From positions 248,001 to 312,000 of the forward strand of contig NZ_JACKVK010000004.1 in assembly GCF_025823185.1 (NCBI RefSeq): 64,000 bases of DNA, in the 5' to 3' direction. Positions within the stretch are counted from its first letter, which is position 1. The number at the start of each line of letters is the position of its first letter. This DNA is from Mycobacterium yunnanensis. Lineage in GTDB: Bacteria > Actinomycetota > Actinomycetes > Mycobacteriales > Mycobacteriaceae. A program made the position numbers and the translations under genes. Under the pieces are notes generated by a model that was not told the DNA's origin, did not search any database, and saw only the letters and a program-made list of their open reading frames with translations. Below, in pieces: positions 23,850-31,105 of this stretch.

Positions 23850-26621
23850 ATGCGCCGCACTGCCGTCTTGGGCTTGGTGGTCCTGCTCGCCGTGCTCGTC
23901 CTCGGCGTCGGCGACGTCCCCCGCTTCGCCAGGCCCGAGCCGCCTGCCAGGGACGTCGCGCTCTCGGCCGGCTGGCAGCTCGCCTCGGCGCGCGACGTCA
24001 CCGACGACGGCCCGTCGATCTCGACGGCGGACTACCGCACGACCTCGAGTCGGGGCCAGTGGCACGACGTCCGCCAGATGCCCGCGACCGTGCTGCAGGC
24101 CCTGCAGGCCGACGGCACCTACCCGAACCTGTACTACGGCAAGAACCTGCTCGACGAGGTTCCTCAGGACCTGTGGAAGCAGGATTGGTGGTACCGCACC
24201 ACCTTCGACGCCGAAGCCGGGCACCGCACCTACCAACTCGACTTTCCCGGCATCAACTACCGCGCCCAGATCTGGCTCAACGGCCAACTGGTCGCCGACG
24301 ACCGCGAGATCGTCGGCATGTATGTCGACCACGACCTCGACGTCACCGCGTGGATCCGCCCCGGGCAGCCCAACACCCTCGCCGTGAAGGTAACCCCGGA
24401 GCGGTCCCTGCAGGACGTCGACGGCGTCGAACTCGCCGACAGCTGGTTCGACTGGATCAACTGGAACTTCCTGGGCTACCGAGGACCCAACAAGAACCCT
24501 GCCAACGGCAACTCCTTCGTCGCCGACCGCAATGCCGGCGTGTGGAAACCGGTGACGCTGCGGATGTCCGGTGCGGTGGCGATCGCCGCGGCGACGGTGA
24601 ATACCGAACTGCCGCTGCCCAATACCGACAGCGCCAGGCTGTCCATCTTCACCACCCTGCGCAACTTCTCGTCCGACCGCATCCGCGGCGTGCTGCGGGC
24701 CACCATCAGCCGCGCGGGCAAGCCCGACGTCGAGGTGGAGAAGCCGGTCAGCCTGGGCCCCGGTGAGTGCCGAGACGTGGAGTTCACCCCCGACGACTTC
24801 AGCCAGCTGACCGTCCAGCATCCGGATCTGTGGTGGCCGTACACGATGGGCGCACCCAATCTGTACGACCTGCGCCTCGAGTTCCGTCAGTTCGGCAGCG
24901 CGGTGGACGACACGCACCAGCGCTTCGGGGTCCGCACCGTCACCCAGTTCCGTGACGACGACGACCGCTTCCCGGAACTGGGCGCCGGCGGCAACTTCTA
25001 CCTGCAGGTCAACGGGCGGGACTTCCTGGTCCGCGGCGCGACCTACACCCCGGACCTGTTGTACGCGTACGACCCGAACCGCGAGGACGCCATCCTGTCC
25101 TACGTTCGCGACCTGGGGCTGAACATGTTGCGGCTGGAGTCGAAGATCCCGGACGAGAACTTCGCCGAGAAGGCCGACGAGCTCGGCATTCCGCTGATGG
25201 TCGGCTGGATGTGCTGCAACCAGTGGGAGAAGTGGCCGCAGTGGGACGACGAGGACAACCGCGTCGCCCGCGACAGCCTGCGATCGCAGATCACCATGCT
25301 GCGCTCGCATGCCTCGGCCTTCGTCTGGGCCAACGCCAGTGACGGGCGGCCGCCGGACGAGGTGCGCGAGGACTACCACCAGATCTTGACCGACCTGCAC
25401 TGGCAGAACGCCGTCGTCGACACCGTGTCGTCCTACGTCACCGACGCCAGTGGCGAGCGACTGTGGGACGGCATCCAGATGGCCGGGCCCTACACGTGGC
25501 GACCACCGTCGTACTGGTTCAGCGGCAAGTACCGCGCGGCCAGGGGCGCCTCGGCCGAGCAGGGCGACAACGAGCACATTCCGCCGTTCGCGAGCCTGCA
25601 GGAGTTCATCCCGCCCGACAAACTGTGGCCCATCAACGACTTCTGGTACTTCCACGCCGGTTCCAACCCCGACAACACCGCCCTGACGAGCACCCAGCTG
25701 GCCGTCAACCGGCGCTACGGCGCCTCCGGCAGCGCCTACGAATTCGCGCGCAAGGCGCAGCTCGCGCACTACGAGTCCACCCGGGCCCAGTTCGAGTCCT
25801 ACGCCGCCCTGGGCTGGGCCGGGCACAAGATGACCATCTACTGGATGCTCAACAACCATTGGCCGTCGTTCTTCGGCAACCTGTTCGACTACTACCTGCG
25901 GCCCGGCGGTGCGTACTACGGCGCCAAGCAGGGGATGCGGCCACTGTCGGCGGTGTTCGACTCCTACGCGACCGGCGACCGCAGCCGAGCCAACGTCACC
26001 CTGGTCAACCAGACGCCCGGCGAGGCCAAGGACGTCCGCGTCCGGGTCCGCGTCTACGACCTGCAGGGCAGACTGCGCGACGACCAGACCAGCCCCACCC
26101 TGACCGTGGGCTCCGGGGACACCGCGCGTGCGCTGACCCTGCCCAGGGAGGCGCGGGACTCCCGGGTGTTCTTCGTGCGGTGCGAGGTCCTCGACGCCTC
26201 GGGCAAGGTCGTCGACGAGAACGTCTACTGGCAGTCCCAAGCCAACGACGACGTCGGCGACCCCGACGGGGACTTCGCCTTCGAACTGCATCAGGACACG
26301 TGGGCCGACATGACCCCGTTGAACTATCTGACCAAGGTGCCGTTGTCGGTCACCGCGCGCCGGGCGCCCGATTCCGTTGGCGCCGTGATGATCTCGCTGC
26401 GCAACCCCACCAAGCAGGTCGCCTTCTTCGAGCGCGCCGAGGTCACCGCGACCCGCGACGGCGACGAGGTACTCCCCATCACCTATGACGACAACTACGT
26501 GACGGTGTTCCCCGGTGAGACCGTCGACGTCCGCGCGACGCTGCCTGCGGGTTCGGCGCCTGCGGACTGGGTGCGCGTCACCGGGTACAACACCGCCCCG
26601 GTCGTGGTGCCGGTCTCGTGA
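23850..26621 (+). CDS. GH2 family glycoside hydrolase, exo-beta-D-glucosaminidase-like (exported)
   Basis: 923 residues. N-terminal hydrophobic signal (LGLVVLLAVLVLG), then the GH2 sugar-binding domain (WWYRTTFDAEAG, INYRAQIWLNGQLVAD), Ig-like domain, TIM barrel (DFLVRGATYTPDLLYAYD, LNMLRLESKIPDENF) and C-terminal beta domains. Aligned by eye with the exo-chitosanase CsxA, the acid/base Asp corresponds to D498 (in ANASDGRP) and the nucleophile to E570 (in ASAEQGD); both are present. Would release terminal glucosamine-like or related sugars outside the membrane. Its last 127 bp overlap the convergent GT87 gene. Confidence 0.83.
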   Translation: MRRTAVLGLVVLLAVLVLGVGDVPRFARPEPPARDVALSAGWQLASARDVTDDGPSISTADYRTTSSRGQWHDVRQMPATVLQALQADGTYPNLYYGKNLLDEVPQDLWKQDWWYRTTFDAEAGHRTYQLDFPGINYRAQIWLNGQLVADDREIVGMYVDHDLDVTAWIRPGQPNTLAVKVTPERSLQDVDGVELADSWFDWINWNFLGYRGPNKNPANGNSFVADRNAGVWKPVTLRMSGAVAIAAATVNTELPLPNTDSARLSIFTTLRNFSSDRIRGVLRATISRAGKPDVEVEKPVSLGPGECRDVEFTPDDFSQLTVQHPDLWWPYTMGAPNLYDLRLEFRQFGSAVDDTHQRFGVRTVTQFRDDDDRFPELGAGGNFYLQVNGRDFLVRGATYTPDLLYAYDPNREDAILSYVRDLGLNMLRLESKIPDENFAEKADELGIPLMVGWMCCNQWEKWPQWDDEDNRVARDSLRSQITMLRSHASAFVWANASDGRPPDEVREDYHQILTDLHWQNAVVDTVSSYVTDASGERLWDGIQMAGPYTWRPPSYWFSGKYRAARGASAEQGDNEHIPPFASLQEFIPPDKLWPINDFWYFHAGSNPDNTALTSTQLAVNRRYGASGSAYEFARKAQLAHYESTRAQFESYAALGWAGHKMTIYWMLNNHWPSFFGNLFDYYLRPGGAYYGAKQGMRPLSAVFDSYATGDRSRANVTLVNQTPGEAKDVRVRVRVYDLQGRLRDDQTSPTLTVGSGDTARALTLPREARDSRVFFVRCEVLDASGKVVDENVYWQSQANDDVGDPDGDFAFELHQDTWADMTPLNYLTKVPLSVTARRAPDSVGAVMISLRNPTKQVAFFERAEVTATRDGDEVLPITYDDNYVTVFPGETVDVRATLPAGSAPADWVRVTGYNTAPVVVPVS

Positions 26622-27790
26622 TGCGGCCGGGGGCGTAGCCACCAGGCCGTCGCGGCCAGGACAACGACGAAGGCCGCCACATAGGCCGCCGGAAGGACGA
26701 CGTCCCATCGCCCGCCGGGCCGCAGCGACAACAGGCCGGTCTCCGGGGTGTCACCCGGCGCCGAGGTCACCCAACCGGCGAACACTCCGCAGAACACCCA
26801 CGTCGCGACCAACGCCGCCCGGCTTCCCGTCACGTAGGCGAGGTGGACGACCAGCGGTACCAGCCACACCCAGTGGTGGCTCCAACTGAACGGTGACACC
26901 GCGGCCGAGGTCATGCCCACCACCGCCACCGCGAGCACCGCGTGCCCCCGTCGCCACGCCAGGACGGCCACCGTCAACCCGAGGAGGCCCAGGGCCACCG
27001 TCGCCGCAACCGCGGGTGCGCCGCCGAGGTGCAGCCGGATGAACAGACCCTTGAGGCTGGTGTTCGCGACGGGATCGCTGGTGATGCGGGCGACGTCGTC
27101 GAAACCGCCACGCAGCCAGAAGTAGGTGGAATCGCGGGGGAGGACCAGGAATCCGACGACGACGGTGGCGACGAACGTCGCCGTCGCCGTCACCGCGGCG
27201 CGCCGTCGACCGGTGAGGAACAGGAAGACGACGAACAGGGCGGGCACTAGCTTGATGCCGGCGACGATCCCCACGCCGACACCCGCCCACCGGCGCGTGT
27301 CCGGGCCGAGCAGGTCGGCGACCACGACCGCGAGGATCAGCAGGTTGACCTGCCCGAGTTGCAGCGACAGTCGCACCGGCTCGAGCCAGCAGAGAAGGCC
27401 CATCAGCAGCGCGCCAAGGCCCCACAGCTCCGCGGCCGTGCTCACCCCGAGTCGCAGCAGCGCCCGCCGGACCACGAAGACCATCAGCGCGAGGTTGCCC
27501 GCCAGCCCGACGACCTGTGCCGTCGCCGTCGTGACCAGGCTCAGCGGCACCGCGCACAGCGCCGCGAAGGGCGTGTAGTCGAACAGCAGCGTCCGCGGAT
27601 TGCCGGTCAACCCGATCGAGTACAGGTCCGCACCCGCGAGCACCCGTTGCGCGCCGAAGCGGTAGACCAGCAGGTCTACCTGGGTGGCCACGCTTGGCCA
27701 CCGCGCGTACAACCCGACGTACGCGATGAACGCGGCGAGGAGGACGACCGGTCCGTAGCGGCGCATCGACGCGTTCGCCTTGGTCGACAT
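26495..27790 (-). CDS. GT87 family polyprenol-phosphate-mannose-dependent mannosyltransferase (DUF2029)
   Basis: 431 residues, about 10-12 membrane helices; GT-C glycosyltransferase. The family aspartate follows the first helix (TQVDLLVYRFGAQRVLAGADLY), then LLFDYTPFAAL, LQLGQVNLLILAVV and SPFSWSHHWVWLVPL. Mycobacterial members (PimE, Rv2181 type) add alpha-1,2-mannose to phosphatidylinositol mannosides or lipomannan on the outer face of the membrane. Acceptor unknown here. The C-terminal tail is Thr/Gly-rich and overlaps the convergent GH2 gene. Confidence 0.87.
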   Translation of the reverse strand: MSTKANASMRRYGPVVLLAAFIAYVGLYARWPSVATQVDLLVYRFGAQRVLAGADLYSIGLTGNPRTLLFDYTPFAALCAVPLSLVTTATAQVVGLAGNLALMVFVVRRALLRLGVSTAAELWGLGALLMGLLCWLEPVRLSLQLGQVNLLILAVVVADLLGPDTRRWAGVGVGIVAGIKLVPALFVVFLFLTGRRRAAVTATATFVATVVVGFLVLPRDSTYFWLRGGFDDVARITSDPVANTSLKGLFIRLHLGGAPAVAATVALGLLGLTVAVLAWRRGHAVLAVAVVGMTSAAVSPFSWSHHWVWLVPLVVHLAYVTGSRAALVATWVFCGVFAGWVTSAPGDTPETGLLSLRPGGRWDVVLPAAYVAAFVVVLAATAWWLRPRPHHETGTTTGAVLYPVTRTQSAGAEPAGSVARTSTVSPGNTVT

Positions 27791-27877
27791 CCTGGCGAAG
27801 CTACCGAGACCCGCTGGACGGTTCCTGAAAGTCGGGGTGCCCGCACGGGACCGAATCGCAACCGGGAGGATGTCCCC

Positions 27878-28129
27878 ATGAGCTCATCGGAAGAGGAGGT
27901 GGCGGTGACCACGACGGACCTCCGGTCAGAACTCGCAGAGACCACCGCCGCCGCGGGCTGGAACCGCCGCGTCGACGGCCGCGTGGACATCTACCTTCGC
28001 GGCGAGACCCGGGTGCGCGTCATTTGGCGAGGTGATGACGCCATCAGCGGGGGGTCACGGTTCCAGGAGGACAACTTGGAGACGTACTCGCGGGATCTGA
28101 ACACGGTGAAGGGCTGGCTGGCCCGCTAA
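27878..28129 (+). CDS. Small conserved hypothetical protein
   Basis: 83 residues, not recognised. Acidic N-terminus (SSSEEEVAVTTTDLRSELAETT), then WNRRVDGRVDIYLRGETRVRVIWRGDDAISGGSRFQED, a strand-rich segment ending in a helix (NTVKGWLAR). Strong Shine-Dalgarno GGGAGGA 8 bp before the ATG. Its 3' third is antisense to the end of the DedA gene (86-bp overlap). Confidence 0.7.
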   Translation: MSSSEEEVAVTTTDLRSELAETTAAAGWNRRVDGRVDIYLRGETRVRVIWRGDDAISGGSRFQEDNLETYSRDLNTVKGWLAR

Positions 28130-28781
28130 CGGCCGCCCGGCGCCGGGCACGATAGGCCTGCAGCGCCGACGCCGCCACCGGCAGCGTGGACAACCCGGCG
28201 ATCACGACGACCATCAGCTCGAGGTGGTCGTCGACGAAGGCCACGGTGCCCAGCTGGAAGCCCACCACGGTGAGGCCGGCTCCCCACAGCGCCGCCCCCA
28301 CGACGTCGTAGAACACGAAGACGCGGTACCGCATCGCCGACGCTCCGGCGATGACGGGCATGAACGTCCGCACCACGCCGACGAAGTGTCCGATGACGAT
28401 CGCCTTGCGTCCGTGGCGCGAGAAGAACGCCTGCGACGACGTCAGGTAGTGCTTCTTGAAGATGCGGGCGTCCTCCTTGGCGAAGATCGCCGGCCCAAGC
28501 CGCCACCCGATGAGGTACCCGACCTGTCCGCCGGCCACGGCGGCGAGCGCGGCGCAGGGCGCCAGCGTCCAGACGTCGACGGGTGCGTCGTCCTGCGCGG
28601 CCAGTAGGCCTGCGGTGAACAGCAGCGTGTCACCGGGCAGGAACGGACACAGCAGGCCGGTCTCGACGAAGACGATCAGCATGACCCCTGGCAGCACTGC
28701 CGAGCCGAACAGGCCGTCATGGCCCAGCCAGTACATCGGGTCCAGAATGGCGGGCAGGGCGCTGACCACCGACGTCGTCAC
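28044..28781 (-). CDS. DedA/SNARE-associated (VTT domain) membrane protein
   Basis: 245 residues with four to five membrane helices. DedA family signature visible: ETGLLCPFLPGDTLLFTAG, GQVGYLIGWRLGPAIF, FFSRHGRKAIVIGHFVGVVRTFMPVIAGASAMRYRVFVFYDVVGAALWG. Members act as lipid scramblases or in proton-motive-force upkeep. GTG start chosen at VTTSVVSALP; further upstream frame overlaps the divergent cinA promoter. C-terminus is Ser/Pro-rich and overlaps the convergent small gene. Confidence 0.88.
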   Translation of the reverse strand: MTTSVVSALPAILDPMYWLGHDGLFGSAVLPGVMLIVFVETGLLCPFLPGDTLLFTAGLLAAQDDAPVDVWTLAPCAALAAVAGGQVGYLIGWRLGPAIFAKEDARIFKKHYLTSSQAFFSRHGRKAIVIGHFVGVVRTFMPVIAGASAMRYRVFVFYDVVGAALWGAGLTVVGFQLGTVAFVDDHLELMVVVIAGLSTLPVAASALQAYRARRRAAVSGPASPSPCSDPASTSPSCPPGTVTPR

Positions 28782-28844
28782 AAGTGCCGACCGTAGCGGC
28801 CCGACATTGCCACCCGGCCAACGACGCCTGACCGCGCAGCGTCG

Positions 28845-28850
28845 TAATGT
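28845..28850 (+). promoter_or_regulatory. Candidate -10 element for a leaderless cinA transcript
   Basis: TAATGT fits the mycobacterial TANNNT -10 pattern and ends 8 bp before the GTG at 28859. With that spacing transcription could begin at or next to the GTG, giving a leaderless mRNA, common in mycobacteria. No Shine-Dalgarno is visible before either possible start. Confidence 0.4.
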
Positions 28851-28858
28851 CTTACCTC

Positions 28859-30154
28859 GTGAGCGCACGCGCGGGAATCGTCGTCACCGGAACCGAAGTC
28901 CTCACCGGCCGTGTCCAGGATCGCAACGGCCCCTGGCTCGCCGACCGGTTGCTCGAATTGGGTGTCGAGTTGGCTCACGTCACGATCTGCGGTGACCGGC
29001 CTGGCGACATCGAGGCCCAGTTGCGCTTCCTCGCCGGTGAGGGTGTCGACCTCATCGTCACCAGCGGGGGGCTCGGACCGACCGCCGACGACATGACGGT
29101 GGCCACGGTGGCGAAGTTCTGCGGCCGGGACCTGGTGGTCGACGCGGCGCTGGAGGCCACCATCGCCGACATCCTGAAGACCATGATGAGCCGCTCGCAG
29201 TCGTGGGCCGGCGCCGACTTCGAGGCCGTGATGGCGGCCAACCGCAAGCAGGCCATGGTGCCGGTGGGGGCGGAGATTCTTCCTCCGGTGGGGACCGCGC
29301 CCGGGGTGGTGGTGCCTGGGTCGGACGGGCAGCCGACGGTGGTCGTCCTGCCCGGGCCGCCGCGGGAGCTTCAGCCCATGTGGGACAAGGCGATTGCTAC
29401 CGCCGCCGTCCAAGAGGCGCTGGCGGGTCGCACGGAGTTCACCCAGGCGACGATCCGCATGTTCGGGCTGCCGGAGTCCGCGCTGGCCGAGACCCTGCGC
29501 GACGGCGAGGCTTCGATCCGCGACTTCGAGCGGCTCGAGATCACCACGTGCCTGCGGCGTGGCGAGCTGGAGATCGTGACCCGTTACGAGCCCGACGCCG
29601 CCCCGGTGTACTCGGACTTGGTGACGCTGCTGAGCGACCGGCACGGTGATCAGCTGTTCTCCGTCGACGGCGCCACGGTCGACGATCAGGTCGCCGCATT
29701 GCTCGCCGGCCGGACGATCGCGACCGCCGAATCGTGCACCGCGGGAATGGTTGCCGCCAGGCTCACCGACCGGGCCGGCTCGTCGAGCTACGTGGCGGGA
29801 GGGGTGGTCAGCTACTCCAACCAGGCCAAGATGGACCTGCTCGGCGTGGACGCCGACCTGCTGGCTGCTCACGGCGCGGTCTCCGAGCCGGTGGCCGAGG
29901 CGATGGTCGCCGGCGCCCTGGCCCGATTCGGCGCCGACACCGCCGTCGCGATCACCGGCATCGCCGGACCGGGCGGTGGCAGCGCCGAGAAGCCGGTGGG
30001 CACGGTGTGCTTCAGTGTGCGGCTCGCCGAAGGTCCGACCGTGACCAGGACCTTGCGGCTGCCCGGCGACCGATCCGACGTCCGCGAACGGTCGACGACC
30101 GTCGCGATGCACCTGTTGCGAAGCATTCTGCTGACTGCCGGCGACGCCGCCTGA
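28859..30154 (+). CDS. cinA: CinA family protein (nicotinamide mononucleotide deamidase / MoCF domain)
   Basis: 431 residues. N-terminal molybdopterin-binding-like COG1058 domain ([49 protein letters not shown]) and C-terminal CinA/PncC domain ([44 protein letters not shown]). PncC activity recycles NMN to nicotinate mononucleotide; the N-terminal domain is linked to ADP-ribose hydrolysis in other bacteria. GTG start chosen because homologues begin at VSARAG; an ATG at 28847 would add four residues. Followed without gap by the kinase-like gene. Confidence 0.93.
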   Translation: MSARAGIVVTGTEVLTGRVQDRNGPWLADRLLELGVELAHVTICGDRPGDIEAQLRFLAGEGVDLIVTSGGLGPTADDMTVATVAKFCGRDLVVDAALEATIADILKTMMSRSQSWAGADFEAVMAANRKQAMVPVGAEILPPVGTAPGVVVPGSDGQPTVVVLPGPPRELQPMWDKAIATAAVQEALAGRTEFTQATIRMFGLPESALAETLRDGEASIRDFERLEITTCLRRGELEIVTRYEPDAAPVYSDLVTLLSDRHGDQLFSVDGATVDDQVAALLAGRTIATAESCTAGMVAARLTDRAGSSSYVAGGVVSYSNQAKMDLLGVDADLLAAHGAVSEPVAEAMVAGALARFGADTAVAITGIAGPGGGSAEKPVGTVCFSVRLAEGPTVTRTLRLPGDRSDVRERSTTVAMHLLRSILLTAGDAA

Positions 30155-31105
30155 GTGCCGATGACCTTCTCGCTCAGCGACTCCGAGCTCAACGATCGTC
30201 TCGATCGCCTGCCGGTGCTCGCCGGGCGAGAGCGCGTGGTGGAGGATCTCGTCGGCGGGCTCACCAACCGCAACGTGAAGATCACCACGGCCGATGGGGT
30301 GTACGTGGCGCGCTGCTCGGGCAGCGATTCGGAGTTGCTCGCCATCGACCGCGACGACGAATACGCCAACTCTCGAGCCGCGGAGCGGGCCGGGGTCGGC
30401 GCACCCGTCGTCGACTATCGCCCCGATCTCGGGATCCTGCTGATTGGCTATCTCGACGGCGTGACCCTCACCGCGGCGGACTTCGCCCGCGACGGGGTGA
30501 TCGCCCGGGCTGCCATGGCGTGCCGGACGCTGCACGGCGGGCCCCGGTTTCGCAACGACTTCGACATGTTCGCCAGGCAGCAGGCGTACCTTCGCATCGT
30601 CGACCAGCACGGATTCCGGCTGCCGGACGGCTATCTCGACCTCGCCGACCAGTTCGCGGCGATCCGGGCGGCGCTGGATCGACCCGGGTTGGTCACGGTG
30701 CCGTGCAACAACGACCTGCTGGCGGCCAACTTCGTCGACGACGGTGAGAAGATCTGGTTGATCGACTACGAGTACTCCGGCAACAACGACCCGTGCTTCG
30801 AGCTGGGCAACATCTGGCGCGACAACGGATTGTCCCTCGACCAGCTCGAGGCGCTCGTCACCGCGTACTTCGGCCGGACCACCCGGCACCAATTGGCAAG
30901 GGCCAGGCTGCAGGGCACCGTCTCGCAGTACGGTTGGACGCTGTGGGGTTGCATCCAAAACGGAAGCAGCGCACTGGACTTCGACTTCTGGGAGTGGGCG
31001 ATGCAACGCTACGACAACGCGGTGGAGGAGTTCAGGGGCCGCGACTTCACTCGCCTGCTCGACGACGCGGGAGCCACCGGACGAGAACGAGGAGTGACGA
31101 GTTGA
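30155..31105 (+). CDS. Choline/ethanolamine kinase-like phosphotransferase
   Basis: 316 residues of the aminoglycoside phosphotransferase/choline kinase fold: nucleotide loop LVGGLTNRNVKI, hinge ILLIGYLDGVTL, catalytic loop CNNDLLAANFVDD (variant of HxDxxxxN, with Asn in place of His) and metal site WLIDYEYSGNNDPCFELGNI, which is the choline kinase signature. Phosphorylates an amino-alcohol or similar substrate with ATP. GTG directly after the cinA stop; overlaps the next gene (TTGA). Its placement before a dimethylglycine dehydrogenase-like gene hints at choline or methylated-amine metabolism. Confidence 0.84.
   Translation: MPMTFSLSDSELNDRLDRLPVLAGRERVVEDLVGGLTNRNVKITTADGVYVARCSGSDSELLAIDRDDEYANSRAAERAGVGAPVVDYRPDLGILLIGYLDGVTLTAADFARDGVIARAAMACRTLHGGPRFRNDFDMFARQQAYLRIVDQHGFRLPDGYLDLADQFAAIRAALDRPGLVTVPCNNDLLAANFVDDGEKIWLIDYEYSGNNDPCFELGNIWRDNGLSLDQLEALVTAYFGRTTRHQLARARLQGTVSQYGWTLWGCIQNGSSALDFDFWEWAMQRYDNAVEEFRGRDFTRLLDDAGATGRERGVTS

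Noticed and set aside
23799..26708. 969-codon minus-strand open frame across the GH2 gene
   Set aside because: Antisense shadow produced by high GC at third positions; low-complexity composition and no motifs, while the plus strand has a clear GH2 protein.
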